Of a stretch of 64,000 nt of DNA, positions 53,037-61,894 are shown piece after piece (positions within the stretch are counted from its first letter, which is position 1; every line of letters begins with the position of its first letter). The stretch is from Flavobacterium sp. Leaf82 (GTDB lineage: Bacteria; Bacteroidota; Bacteroidia; Flavobacteriales; Flavobacteriaceae): contig NZ_LMMA01000009.1 of NCBI RefSeq assembly GCF_001422725.1, positions 20,934 to 84,933 on the forward strand. Direction: 5' to 3'. A program made the translations under genes and the position numbers. The notes beneath the pieces were generated by a model that was not told where the DNA came from, did no database searches, and saw nothing but the letters and a program-made list of their open reading frames with translations.

Positions 53037-53690
53037 CTAAATTTGATCGTGTATTGTAGCATCACTATCAGCCTCAATACGAGAAAGATCATAACCTGCA
53101 AAAGCTTTCATGTAACTTTTTAAAGAAGTTCCGTAAGCATCTCTAAAATGCCTGTTTCCTCTATTTTTAAAAAAGTTCTTTACTGAACCAGCTCCTCCAA
53201 GATGTGCCGCTGCTAAAATTCCAGATTCTGTAATTTCAACACCACTAATAATTTTCCCTTCATACTTTTCAATTTCATTGCGCAATATCCATTTGTTTTT
53301 GGATAGCAATGCAATAAATGCTTTTTCTTGTAATGCAGGATCTTTTAAAAAGGCTTTGTTATTGTGAACACCAACAGCTCTGAGAGCTTTAGAACCAAAT
53401 TGGTATTTTCCCATATAACCTAACGAATTTACCAAACGATATTTTCCTTGTGATTCTTTAAAAGCAACTGCTTCTTTGAAACTTATAAGGCGTTTTTCTG
53501 TAAATACGACATTTACCTTTTTTTCTACAGGATAATCATCCTCTTCTTTAGATGGAAATAAGTATTCGGATCCATCTGTTTTTTCTATTAAAAACCAAGG
53601 TTTGGTTTCTAGATTAAAGGGTTTAAAACCCAAACTCAAAAATGTAATAATAACGATCAAACTCGCATAAAAATACCACTTCTTTATCAT
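53037..53690 (-). CDS. Lysozyme-like/transglycosylase-like exported protein
   Basis: This 217-residue protein has an N-terminal membrane or signal segment (FYASLIVIITFLSLGF). The lysozyme-like domain has E-S-Q-G-K near RLISFKEAVAFKESQGKYR, followed by SLGYMGKYQFGSKALRAVG, the Gly-Tyr-Met-Gly motif of family 23-like or phage-lysozyme relatives, and ILAAAHLGGAGSVKNFF. The likely role is peptidoglycan cleavage or binding in the periplasm. The TATCTTTG box 50 nt upstream supports its own promoter. Not adjacent to phage genes. Confidence 0.75.
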   Translation of the reverse strand: MIKKWYFYASLIVIITFLSLGFKPFNLETKPWFLIEKTDGSEYLFPSKEEDDYPVEKKVNVVFTEKRLISFKEAVAFKESQGKYRLVNSLGYMGKYQFGSKALRAVGVHNNKAFLKDPALQEKAFIALLSKNKWILRNEIEKYEGKIISGVEITESGILAAAHLGGAGSVKNFFKNRGNRHFRDAYGTSLKSYMKAFAGYDLSRIEADSDATIHDQI

Positions 53691-54205
53691 AAATTGTTTT
53701 TCTTCAAATCGCTGTCACCCCTTTGAAATTTCTACGGTGCAAAGATAACAAATACTAAATAATCCTGATAATCAGTATTTTACGTATTTTAAAAAATACA
53801 ACTATAGCCAATAATCCCTTTATTGACGCAGATTTCAAGTGATAAACCGGTACTTGGATTTGGTTGTAAAAAGTCTAAAATTTAAATCTAAAAAATGTCA
53901 TTTTTATCATTTTTTTAGCAAATTTGTTAAAATAGAAAGATTAAACCTACCAAATAGCAAAGATTTTTAAACATAATTTACATCATTTTAATTTGGTTAT
54001 TTCATTAAATTTATGTAAACTAAAATATGAAACTTCTCTAAATTTTCATTTTTATGAATAAGCAAATAGAAATTATTAATCTGTATTTTCTCAACTATAT
54101 TTTTAAAATGAGAATTAAAAATCAAAAAGTATCCTATGAAAATTATCATTCGGAAATTTTAAAAAATATTTTTTTTCAAATAAATTCAATTTGAATAAAC
54201 ACCAT
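53691..54205. other. AT-rich spacer with one small possible ORF
   Basis: The 570-nt spacer is very AT-rich. A plus-strand frame at 54054-54194 (ATG to TGA, 46 codons, MNKQIEIINLYFLNYIFK...) has no Shine-Dalgarno or homologue I recognise and may be chance. No repeat family member is seen. It ends at the mltG terminator. Confidence 0.4.
53740..53747 (-). promoter_or_regulatory. -7 box (TATCTTTG) for the lysozyme-like gene
   Basis: Perfect TAnnTTTG on the minus strand, 50 nt before the ATG at 53690. Confidence 0.5.
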
Positions 54206-54240
54206 AAAAAAAACCGAAGCTTAATGCTTCGGTTTTTATT
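54206..54240 (-). terminator. Terminator after mltG
   Basis: 12-bp stem aaaaaccgaagc/gcttcggttttt, 5-nt loop, 23 nt after the mltG stop; an A-run on the plus strand gives a U-run in the minus transcript. Confidence 0.85.
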
Positions 54241-54260
54241 CTTATAATAATCAAATGCAA

Positions 54261-55301
54261 TTATCTTGTCACACCCTGACTAGCGATCCAGTCTGAATAT
54301 TTCTTTGCATTAATGGTATGTTGTTCGTATGTAGAAGCAAATTCATGATAGCCAAAACGATCTATACTGGCACAGAAATAAATATAATCGTGTTTTTCAG
54401 GATTTAAAACTGCATCGACAGCTGTAATATCAGGCATTGCAATTGGTCCTGGAGGAAGTCCTATATTTACATAAGTATTATATGGAGATCTCATAACCAA
54501 ATCATTATAAAAAACTCTTTTGATAACCTGATCAAAATTATTGTCTCTCAACTTTAAAGCATAAATAACCGTTGGATCTGCTTGTAGAGGCATTTCTAAA
54601 CGTAAACGATTTAAATATACACCAGCGATACGAGGTCTTTCGTCTTTTTTAACCGACTCTTTATGTACAATTGAAGCTAAAATTGTAGCCTGGACCGGAG
54701 TCAAACCTTGTTTCTTTGCTTTTTCGATTCTTTCCGGAGTCCAGAAATTATGATATTCCTTAATCATTTTATCACGGAATTTCTCAGCAGACGTATTCCA
54801 ATAAATCTCATATGTATTAGGAATAAACATCGCAAAAACATTCTCTTCATTAAATCCGTTTTCTTTTAAGAAAGCAGGATCTTTAATAGCTTTCATTAAC
54901 GATAAACTGTCAGCTTCGATTTCAGAGCCTATTCTTCCGGCAAAATTCTCTAAACGTTCCTGATTATTAAAAGCTAATTTTACAGGAATATTGGCGCGCA
55001 TAGCACGAACCAAATCGATATTATTCATGTCTTTTTTAAGTAAAAAACGACCTGATTTTACATTTTCAGGATAGCTTCTTTTATTCGCTACCATTTCAAA
55101 ATTATCAAAATTCTTAATATAGGGAGCTAATATTTTCTTTACATCTGTATAATTTGCATCGGTTGGAATGTAGACATAGAGCTCTTTTTCCTCGAATTTA
55201 GTATTGGCACTGAATATCTTACTTATTAAAATAAATCCGTAAATCATTAAAACTGAAATTACGGCTACAGCAGCTAACGTGATGATTTTTTTTATGCTCA
55301 A
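54261..55301 (-). CDS. mltG: Endolytic transglycosylase MltG
   Basis: This 346-residue inner-membrane enzyme cuts nascent peptidoglycan and limits glycan length. The membrane helix lies at 6-28. A LysM-like subdomain (YVYIPTDANYTDVKKIL) is followed by the catalytic YceG domain with E215 in SIVHKES and YLNRLRLEMPLQADPTVIYAL. The C-terminus includes SPYNTYVNIGLPPGPIAMP, the family signature. It lies 11 nt after the GNAT gene, so the two are co-transcribed. Confidence 0.95.
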   Translation of the reverse strand: MSIKKIITLAAVAVISVLMIYGFILISKIFSANTKFEEKELYVYIPTDANYTDVKKILAPYIKNFDNFEMVANKRSYPENVKSGRFLLKKDMNNIDLVRAMRANIPVKLAFNNQERLENFAGRIGSEIEADSLSLMKAIKDPAFLKENGFNEENVFAMFIPNTYEIYWNTSAEKFRDKMIKEYHNFWTPERIEKAKKQGLTPVQATILASIVHKESVKKDERPRIAGVYLNRLRLEMPLQADPTVIYALKLRDNNFDQVIKRVFYNDLVMRSPYNTYVNIGLPPGPIAMPDITAVDAVLNPEKHDYIYFCASIDRFGYHEFASTYEQHTINAKKYSDWIASQGVTR

Positions 55302-55311
55302 AGTATAAAGT

Positions 55312-55845
55312 TTAAATTTGTTTGTTAATTAATTGAAAAATTGCCTCGTCTTGATAGTGGTTATTCAGCAAAATCCAATCTTTTTTAATTCCTATTTTCT
55401 CAAAGCCAAATTTAGTAAAAAGAGCTATACTTGCTACATTTCCTACAGCAATATTTGCATATAATTGATGTAAATTTAAATTATGAAAAGAATACTTGAT
55501 TAAAAGTTCTAATGCCTCAGATCCAATTTTTTGATTTCTATTTTCTCCTTTCTGAATAACAATACCAACGCCTGCCTTATTATTTTTGGGATCGAACTCG
55601 AACAAATCTATCAAACCAATAGCCGGAAAATCCTGATCCTGACAAATGGCTAAACGCAATTGTTTCGCTTCATAAATATCCTGCTGTGCATTTTCAAGAT
55701 ACTGACGAACCAAAAATCTACTGTAAGGTGTTTGTGTATTACTAACTTCCCAAATGTTTTCGTCATTTTCCATTGCATAAACAAACTCCAAATCATTAGG
55801 TTCTAATGCACGCAGATAAATATTTTCTCCTTTGAGTGTTATCAT
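55312..55845 (-). CDS. GNAT family N-acetyltransferase (RimJ/RimL-like)
   Basis: This 177-residue acetyltransferase (PF13302) has LKGENIYLRALEPNDLEFVYAMEND, then GVGIVIQKGENRNQKIGSEALELLIKYSF and NIAVGNVASIALFTKFGFEKIG. Target unknown; relatives modify protein N-termini or small molecules. It lies between mltG (10-nt gap) and dapF; a degenerate ttagatt spacer with a cttcgctcagactgaca-like stretch separates it from dapF. Confidence 0.87.
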   Translation of the reverse strand: MITLKGENIYLRALEPNDLEFVYAMENDENIWEVSNTQTPYSRFLVRQYLENAQQDIYEAKQLRLAICQDQDFPAIGLIDLFEFDPKNNKAGVGIVIQKGENRNQKIGSEALELLIKYSFHNLNLHQLYANIAVGNVASIALFTKFGFEKIGIKKDWILLNNHYQDEAIFQLINKQI

Positions 55846-55922
55846 TTTGCCATTTTAGATATTAGATTGATGATATTAGATTTTGGAACTTATCTTCGAC
55901 TTCGCTCAGACTGACATCTTTA

Positions 55923-56705
55923 TTATATTTCTATTGTTCCTTTAAAAACAAATTTTGCAGGTCCGGTCAGGAAAACATTTGTAAAATGGTCTCCTAGTTT
56001 ATCAAATGAAACGACTAATTTTCCGCCTTCAACATTTAAGTTAATTGAAGTTTTATCTGTTTCGCCAATAGCATTCATGGCTATTGCTACTGCTGTTGCG
56101 CCAGTTCCGCATGCCAAAGTTTCATCCTCAACTCCTCTTTCGTATGTACGAAGTGAAAAAGTACTATCATCAACTTTTTTTACAAAATTAATATTACTTC
56201 CTTTTTCTCCGTATAATTCACCATAACGAATTGCTGATCCATTATCTTTCACATTATAATGTTCCAAGTCTTCAACAATTTGAACGTGATGCGGAGAACC
56301 GGTATTTAAAAAAGTATAAGAGTCTTTTTTTTGTACTTCGTCAACATCAATCATTTGCAAAGAAATAATCGCATCGTCTCCAACAGAAGCATGATGCAAA
56401 CCGTCTGTTGCAATAAATGTAGCTTCGTCTTTAATAACACCTAATTGGTTCGCAAATGCTACTAAACAACGACCGCCGTTTCCGCACATTGAACTCTGAT
56501 TTCCATCTGAATTATAATACACCATTCTAAAGTCAGTTTCGGCATCATTTTCTAATAAAATAAGTCCGTCTGCTCCAATTCCGAAACGTCTGTCACACAA
56601 ACGTTCAATCAATTTAATATCTTCTTTTGGAAAGAAATCTGAACGGTTATCAATCATTACAAAATCGTTTCCTGTACCTTGATATTTATAAAATTCTATT
56701 TGCAT
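55923..56705 (-). CDS. dapF: Diaminopimelate epimerase
   Basis: This 260-residue enzyme makes meso-DAP for lysine and peptidoglycan. The two catalytic cysteines lie in SSMCGNGGRC (C74) and in ETLACGTGATA. KYQGTGNDFVMIDNR is the family N-terminus. I choose ATG 56705; an earlier ATG at 56762 would add 19 hydrophobic codons placed upstream of the promoter box at 56725-56732. It is divergent from the HtrA gene, with the spacer carrying both promoters. Confidence 0.95.
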   Translation of the reverse strand: MQIEFYKYQGTGNDFVMIDNRSDFFPKEDIKLIERLCDRRFGIGADGLILLENDAETDFRMVYYNSDGNQSSMCGNGGRCLVAFANQLGVIKDEATFIATDGLHHASVGDDAIISLQMIDVDEVQKKDSYTFLNTGSPHHVQIVEDLEHYNVKDNGSAIRYGELYGEKGSNINFVKKVDDSTFSLRTYERGVEDETLACGTGATAVAIAMNAIGETDKTSINLNVEGGKLVVSFDKLGDHFTNVFLTGPAKFVFKGTIEI

Positions 56706-56724
56706 TTTTTCTTGATTAATAATA

Positions 56725-56732
56725 CAAAAGTA
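56725..56732 (-). promoter_or_regulatory. -7 box (TACTTTTG) for dapF
   Basis: Perfect TAnnTTTG on the minus strand, 20 nt before the ATG at 56705; it rules out the ATG at 56762 as the main start. Confidence 0.55.
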
Positions 56733-56843
56733 CAAACAAATAATTAATGAAATGTTAATCAATGTTAAAGAGAGTTAAACCATTTTATTCGTTAATTTTT
56801 TGAATTATTTTTACCTAAAATAACTTAAATATAAATTATAATC

Positions 56844-58244
56844 ATGAAAAGACTTTCAACCTTATTTTTGGTTTCACTACTTAGTGGTGCTACAACTCTT
56901 GGTGCTTACAAGTTATTATTTGAAAGCAACAATTCTTTTTTTGGAAGACAAAATTCTGTTGTTACTCTTGCCCCTAATTCATTCGGAAGGAATGTTGCAT
57001 TATCTGCTGAAACTGTCGATTTTACAGCAGCTGCAGATAAAACGATTCATACTGTGGTTCACGTAAAAAATGTTTCGCGAAGAACGGTTAGTAATCCTAT
57101 GATGGAATTTTTCTATGGTTACGGCGGCCAACAGCAACAAGAACAAGTTGGTACCGGATCTGGTGTTATTATTTCTGAAGATGGATATATTGTAACAAAT
57201 AATCATGTAATTAAAGACGCTACAGAAATCGAAATTACCTTAAATAATAAAAAATCTTATAAAGCAAAATTAATTGGTACCGATTCTAAAATGGATATCG
57301 CGTTACTAAAAATTGATGCTAATGAAAAACTTCCATATACTGCTTTTGCCAATTCAGATTCTGTAAAAATTGGCGAATGGGTTTTGGCTGTCGGAAATCC
57401 ATATAATTTAACTTCGACAGTAACTGCCGGAATTGTTTCGGCGAAAGCCAGAAATCTGGATACAAACGGAATTCAGTCTTTTATTCAGACCGATGCTGCT
57501 GTCAATCCAGGAAATAGTGGTGGCGCATTAGTGAATACGAGAGGAGAATTAATTGGTATTAATACCATGATTTCGTCTATAACAGGTTCTTATGTTGGAT
57601 ATTCATTCGCGGTTCCTTCTAATATTGCCAGAAAAATTATCGAAGATATTATGGAATTCGGAAATGTTCAAAGAGGAATTCTTGGTGTTGAAGGCGGCGA
57701 ATTGAACAGTTCTGCCTCAAAAGAATTGGGCATTACTGAAACACAAGGTTTTTACATTAGTAAAGTGTCTAAAAATTCAGGAGCAGAAAAAGCTGGTCTT
57801 GGTAAAGGAGATATTATCGTAAAACTTGACGATCAAAATATTGCGACTTATGCTGATCTTTCCGGTTATATCAATACAAAACGACCAAATGATGTTGTAA
57901 AAGTAACTTATATTAAAGAAGGAAAAACTAAAACAGTTCCGGTTACTTTAAGTAAAAATGAATTTTTCAGTACGGAATTTAAAGGCATTGAATTAGAAAA
58001 TATTGATGCTGCCGATAAAAAGAAATTCAGAATTGATTATGGTGTAAAGATCAGAACAATCAATAATGAAAATTTGGCGCAATATCAAAACGAATTACAA
58101 GGAAATATTATTCTTAGCATCGATAATGTAAAAGCTACAAATCTTGAAACGGTTTCTAAACTTTTAAGCAAAAAAGATGAAGGACAAAGTATACGTCTTG
58201 AAATGATCAATAAAAATGGAGAGATTCTTAGAATTATTATCTAA
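56844..58244 (+). CDS. HtrA/DegP-type periplasmic serine protease (Do family)
   Basis: This 466-residue protease has a signal/anchor segment (about 4-24). The trypsin-like domain has the triad H121 (TNNHVI), D151 (MDIALL) and S225 (GNSGGAL). Two PDZ-like domains follow (GILGVEGGELNSSASKELGI and GIELENIDAADKKKFRIDYG). It degrades misfolded envelope proteins and probably supports outer-membrane quality control. It is divergent from dapF. A cagtc-type repeat lies 8 nt after the stop. Confidence 0.94.
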   Translation: MKRLSTLFLVSLLSGATTLGAYKLLFESNNSFFGRQNSVVTLAPNSFGRNVALSAETVDFTAAADKTIHTVVHVKNVSRRTVSNPMMEFFYGYGGQQQQEQVGTGSGVIISEDGYIVTNNHVIKDATEIEITLNNKKSYKAKLIGTDSKMDIALLKIDANEKLPYTAFANSDSVKIGEWVLAVGNPYNLTSTVTAGIVSAKARNLDTNGIQSFIQTDAAVNPGNSGGALVNTRGELIGINTMISSITGSYVGYSFAVPSNIARKIIEDIMEFGNVQRGILGVEGGELNSSASKELGITETQGFYISKVSKNSGAEKAGLGKGDIIVKLDDQNIATYADLSGYINTKRPNDVVKVTYIKEGKTKTVPVTLSKNEFFSTEFKGIELENIDAADKKKFRIDYGVKIRTINNENLAQYQNELQGNIILSIDNVKATNLETVSKLLSKKDEGQSIRLEMINKNGEILRIII

Positions 58245-58251
58245 AAAAATA

Positions 58252-58328
58252 GTCTCAGTATTCAGTCTCAGTTTACAGTCAGAGTATTCAGTTTTTTGAA
58301 CTGCAAACTGAGACTGCGACTGAAAAAT
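58252..58328. repeat. cagtctcagttt-type inverted repeat
   Basis: Left half cagtattcagtctcagttta and right half aactgcaaactgagactgcg pair over most of their length. Same family as 26186-26228 and 27318-27370. It begins 8 nt after the htrA-like stop. Confidence 0.75.
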
Positions 58329-58418
58329 TTAAATAAAAAGCCATCTTAACGAATTAAGGTGGCTTTTTTATTTTCAAAAATAAATCACAAAATAGTTTAC
58401 GAAATCGATTGAAATGGA

Positions 58419-58426
58419 TACTTTTG
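58419..58426 (+). promoter_or_regulatory. -7 box (TACTTTTG) for the gap gene
   Basis: TACTTTTG, with a TTT 20 nt further upstream as a weak -33; the leader is about 45 nt. Confidence 0.55.
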
Positions 58427-58475
58427 CGCAAAATTTAAAAATATTCGTGTATTTATTTTTTCAATTTAATCAATT

Positions 58476-59924
58476 ATGAGCAAAAAATCTTTGTACCAAA
58501 AAGAGGTATCATTACAAGTCGACCGAAGAAGAGCTGGTGTCGAATTAATAAAAATCATAAGCGATTTATGGTATGACAAATCCATCGAAATGGTTTTATT
58601 CAAAAATCAGTTATTGGATAAAAATGTCAGCGATATTATCAATTTGCATCAATATGCAGGTGAATTTGTAGGTAAGCCTATTACCATTTTTGATTCCGTT
58701 GAAATCGCAAAAGTAGTTTTATCATTAGATCTTCCTCCTGCAAAATTAGATCTTGGAAAACTGACTTATGAATATCGTTTAGAAGATGAAAAATATCCGG
58801 ATGCCCGATATTTTGTAATCGATAAATTGAAAAAGGCCAAATCATCAGAAGAAATTCAACCAAAAGATGTTATTTTATATGGTTTTGGAAGAATTGGCAG
58901 AATATTAGCCCGCGAATTGATGTCTAAAACCGGAAAAGGAAATCAATTGCGCCTGAGAGCAATTGTAACCCGTGACAAAAATGACGCATCAACTTTAGAG
59001 AAACGAGCTTCTCTTTTGAGATATGATTCTATTCATGGCGATTTTCAGGGATCTGTAATTGCAGATCCTAAAAATAATGCATTAATCATCAACGGAACAA
59101 CTGTACATATCATAACAGCAAATTCTCCTGAAGAAATTGATTATACGCAATACGAAATCAATGATGCATTAGTTATTGATAATACCGGAGCTTTTACTAC
59201 TGAAGAAACCTTAAAAAGACATTTAACCTCTCAGGGAGTTAGTAAAGTTTTACTTACTGCACCTGGAAAAGGAGTTCCAAATATTGTTCACGGTGTAAAT
59301 CATAATGAATACAATCCGGATGAAATTAATATTTTTTCTGCAGCTTCTTGTACTACAAATGCAATAACGCCCGTTTTAAAAGCTATTGAAGATACATTAG
59401 GAGTTGCAAAAGGTCACTTAGAAAGTATACATGCTTATACAAACGATCAGAATTTAGTTGATAATATGCATAAAAAATATCGCCGAGGAAGAGCTGCAGC
59501 TTTAAATATGGTGATAACAGAAACAGGTGCCGGCAGTGCAGTAGCAAAAGCACTACCTTCGCTAGAAGGAAAATTAACGTCGAATGCGATTAGAGTCCCC
59601 GTACCAAATGGATCATTAGTCGTTTTAAATTTAGAAGTTAAAAAAGCAACTTCAATTTCTGCTATTAATAAAATCATGAAAAAATATGCTCTTGAAGGAG
59701 AATTAGTAGAGCAAATAAAATATTCATTAAATAACGAATTAGTTTCATCTGATATTGTTGGCACATCTGCTCCATCTATTTATGACAGTAATGCCACAAT
59801 CGTATCCAAAGACGGAAAAAATATTGTCCTTTATATTTGGTATGATAATGAATATGGTTATAGTCACCAAGTAATTAGATTAGCAAAATATATTGCTAAA
59901 GTAAGACGTTTTACTTACTATTAA
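58476..59924 (+). CDS. gap: Glyceraldehyde-3-phosphate dehydrogenase, long form
   Basis: This 482-residue enzyme has a ~130-residue N-terminal extension before the Rossmann motif YGFGRIGRI. The catalytic Cys is C292 in SAASCTTNAITP, followed by HAYTNDQNLVDNMHKKYRRGRAAALNMV and the substrate-site motif TGAGSAVAKALPSLEGKLTSNAIRVPVPNGS. Long GAPDHs of this type are common in Bacteroidota; whether it works in glycolysis or gluconeogenesis cannot be read from sequence. A terminator follows ~28 nt after the stop. Confidence 0.92.
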   Translation: MSKKSLYQKEVSLQVDRRRAGVELIKIISDLWYDKSIEMVLFKNQLLDKNVSDIINLHQYAGEFVGKPITIFDSVEIAKVVLSLDLPPAKLDLGKLTYEYRLEDEKYPDARYFVIDKLKKAKSSEEIQPKDVILYGFGRIGRILARELMSKTGKGNQLRLRAIVTRDKNDASTLEKRASLLRYDSIHGDFQGSVIADPKNNALIINGTTVHIITANSPEEIDYTQYEINDALVIDNTGAFTTEETLKRHLTSQGVSKVLLTAPGKGVPNIVHGVNHNEYNPDEINIFSAASCTTNAITPVLKAIEDTLGVAKGHLESIHAYTNDQNLVDNMHKKYRRGRAAALNMVITETGAGSAVAKALPSLEGKLTSNAIRVPVPNGSLVVLNLEVKKATSISAINKIMKKYALEGELVEQIKYSLNNELVSSDIVGTSAPSIYDSNATIVSKDGKNIVLYIWYDNEYGYSHQVIRLAKYIAKVRRFTYY

Positions 59925-59951
59925 TATAAAACCAAAACCAACTATTTATTT

Positions 59952-59987
59952 AAACCATCAAGTATTACTTGGTGGTTTATTTTTTTA
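59952..59987 (+). terminator. Terminator after gap
   Basis: Stem aaaccatcaagt/acttggtggttt with one G-U pair, then a T-run; it lies between gap and the convergent lrp gene. Confidence 0.8.
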
Positions 59988-59989
59988 AT

Positions 59990-60448
59990 TTAAATTGGTA
60001 AAACTGTTGTACTCTTCACTTCAGAAATTACAAAAACAGTATTTATCAAAGATACTTCTGGTAATACAGATAATTTCTTTTGATGAAACTGATGGTAACT
60101 TTCCATATTCGGAATTATAATTTTTAACATATAATCAAAATTTCCTGAGACATAATTACATTCAACTACTTCTGGTAAATTCAAAATTGATTGGTTAAAT
60201 CCTTCAGATGTATCATAAGTTTGTTTTGTTAATGTAACCTGACAATAAACCGTTAGATTATTCCCGAGTTTTTTTTTGTTCAAAATAGAAACATATTTTT
60301 CAATAACACCTTCTTTTTCAAGGCGTTTAACACGATCGTGAACAGGTGTTAACGACAAATTTATTTTGTTTGCAATATCCTTTAGCGTATAGTGCGCATT
60401 TTCCTGCAAAAGTCGTAAGATTTTTTTGTCAATTTCATCTAAAGCCAT
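59990..60448 (-). CDS. Lrp/AsnC family transcriptional regulator
   Basis: This 152-residue protein has an N-terminal helix-turn-helix (DEIDKKILRLLQENAHYTLKDIANKINLSLTPVHDRVKRLEKEGVI) and the C-terminal RAM ligand-binding domain (GFNQSILNLPEVVECNYVSGNFDYMLKI). Such regulators sense amino acids. It is divergently paired with alanine dehydrogenase, a gene that Lrp-type regulators often control in other bacteria; direct control of ald here is inference. The shared 199-nt spacer is AT-rich and contains both promoters. Confidence 0.92.
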   Translation of the reverse strand: MALDEIDKKILRLLQENAHYTLKDIANKINLSLTPVHDRVKRLEKEGVIEKYVSILNKKKLGNNLTVYCQVTLTKQTYDTSEGFNQSILNLPEVVECNYVSGNFDYMLKIIIPNMESYHQFHQKKLSVLPEVSLINTVFVISEVKSTTVLPI

Positions 60449-60603
60449 AACGAAAACGTTTTCTATAATTAATAAAATTTAGTCATTTTTTCTTTTCCAG
60501 TAAACTAAAAAGCGCTTAAAAAGAATATTTTTCTGTAAAAGTATTAAATAAAATAATATTTTCTTATTTATCACTGGATAATCCATAATATATTCTCTAT
60601 CTG

Positions 60604-60611
60604 TAGTTTTG
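60604..60611 (+). promoter_or_regulatory. -7 box (TAGTTTTG) for ald
   Basis: Perfect TAnnTTTG, 36 nt before the ald ATG, in the spacer shared with lrp. AT-rich words with partial dyad symmetry upstream (aatattt/ataatatttt) are candidate Lrp sites, not proven. Confidence 0.55.
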
Positions 60612-60647
60612 TAAAACAATTTCAATAAAAACAAAAAACATAACAAG

Positions 60648-61766
60648 ATGATAATAGGTGTTCCAAAAGAAATAAAAAATAATGAAAACCGTGTAGCTTT
60701 AACTCCTGCAGGTGTTTCTGAAATGAAAAAACACGGACATACAGTTTATGTTCAGGCAACTGCCGGATTAGGAAGTGGTTTCGCTGATCAGGAATATGCA
60801 GATGCTGGTGCAGTAGTTCTTGCAACTATTGAAGAAGTATATACTATTGCTGAAATGATTATCAAAGTAAAAGAGCCAATCGCTTCTGAATATCCTTTAA
60901 TCAAAAAGGACCAATTATTATTTACATATTTTCACTTTGCTTCATCAGAACCTTTAACTCATGCTATGCTTGAAAAAGGTGCTGTATGTTTAGCTTATGA
61001 AACAGTAGAAAAAACAGATCGTAGTTTACCTTTATTAGTTCCAATGTCTGAAGTTGCTGGTCGTATGGCTATTCAACAAGGAGCTAAATATCTTGAAAAA
61101 CCATTAAAAGGAAGAGGAATTCTTTTAGGTGGTGTTCCGGGCGTGCCGCCAGCTAAAGTTTTAGTTTTAGGTGGAGGAATAGTTGGAACTCAGGCTGCAA
61201 AAATGGCCGCTGGTTTAGGAGCTCAAGTAACCATTATGGATTTAAGTTTGCCACGTTTACGTCAATTAGATGACATCATGCCAGCAAACGTAAATACAGA
61301 AATGTCTAACCATTATAATATTACAAGAGCAATTAAAGATGCTGACTTAATTGTTGGAGCAGTTTTAATTCCAGGAGCAAAAGCACCTCACTTGATTACT
61401 CGTGATATGCTTAAATTAATGCGTCCGGGAACTGTAGTTGTTGACGTTGCAGTTGACCAAGGCGGATGTATCGAAACTTGTACACCTACAACTCACGAAA
61501 ACCCAACTTTTATTATTGATGATATTGTTCATTATTGTGTAGCAAACATGCCAGGTGCTGTACCTTATACATCAACTTTAGCTTTAACTAATGCTACTTT
61601 GCCTTACGCAGTGCAATTAGCTAATAAAGGATGGGAAAAAGCTTGTAATGAAAATGAAGAATTGAAAAAAGGATTAAACATTGCAAATGGAAAAATCCTT
61701 TACAAAGGGGTTGCAGAAGCTTGGAATTTACCTTTCAATGAAGAATTAGTGTTAACAAACGCATAG
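60648..61766 (+). CDS. ald: Alanine dehydrogenase
   Basis: This 372-residue NAD-dependent enzyme deaminates L-alanine to pyruvate. The N-terminal motif IGVPKEIKNNENRVALTPAG, KVKEPIASEYPLIKKDQLLFTYFHFAS and the nucleotide-binding motif KVLVLGGGIVGTQAAKMAAGLGAQVTIMD with DQGGCIETC match the family. It would let the cell use alanine and balance nitrogen. It is divergent from the Lrp-type regulator and followed by a perfect hairpin terminator. Confidence 0.96.
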   Translation: MIIGVPKEIKNNENRVALTPAGVSEMKKHGHTVYVQATAGLGSGFADQEYADAGAVVLATIEEVYTIAEMIIKVKEPIASEYPLIKKDQLLFTYFHFASSEPLTHAMLEKGAVCLAYETVEKTDRSLPLLVPMSEVAGRMAIQQGAKYLEKPLKGRGILLGGVPGVPPAKVLVLGGGIVGTQAAKMAAGLGAQVTIMDLSLPRLRQLDDIMPANVNTEMSNHYNITRAIKDADLIVGAVLIPGAKAPHLITRDMLKLMRPGTVVVDVAVDQGGCIETCTPTTHENPTFIIDDIVHYCVANMPGAVPYTSTLALTNATLPYAVQLANKGWEKACNENEELKKGLNIANGKILYKGVAEAWNLPFNEELVLTNA

Positions 61767-61803
61767 TGTTAACATTAAAATAAGTGCTTACTAAAAAGAC
61801 TAT

Positions 61804-61837
61804 AAAAGACTTTTCTTAATTGAAAAGTCTTTTTTTT
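61804..61837 (+). terminator. Terminator after ald
   Basis: Arms aaaagacttttc/gaaaagtctttt with a 6-nt loop and a T-run, 38 nt after the stop. Confidence 0.85.
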
Positions 61838-61843
61838 CATAAA

Positions 61844-61871
61844 AAAACCTGTCATAGATATGACAGGTTTT
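61844..61871 (-). terminator. Terminator after pafA
   Basis: Arms aaaacctgtcat/atgacaggtttt, 24 nt beyond the pafA stop, A-run on the plus strand giving a U-run in the minus transcript. Confidence 0.8.
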
Positions 61872-61894
61872 AATTTTATATAGAAATCAGAAAA

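Noticed and set aside
54054..54194. 46-codon plus-strand ORF
   Set aside because: AT-rich, no promoter box, no recognisable similarity. Kept only as a possibility in the spacer note.
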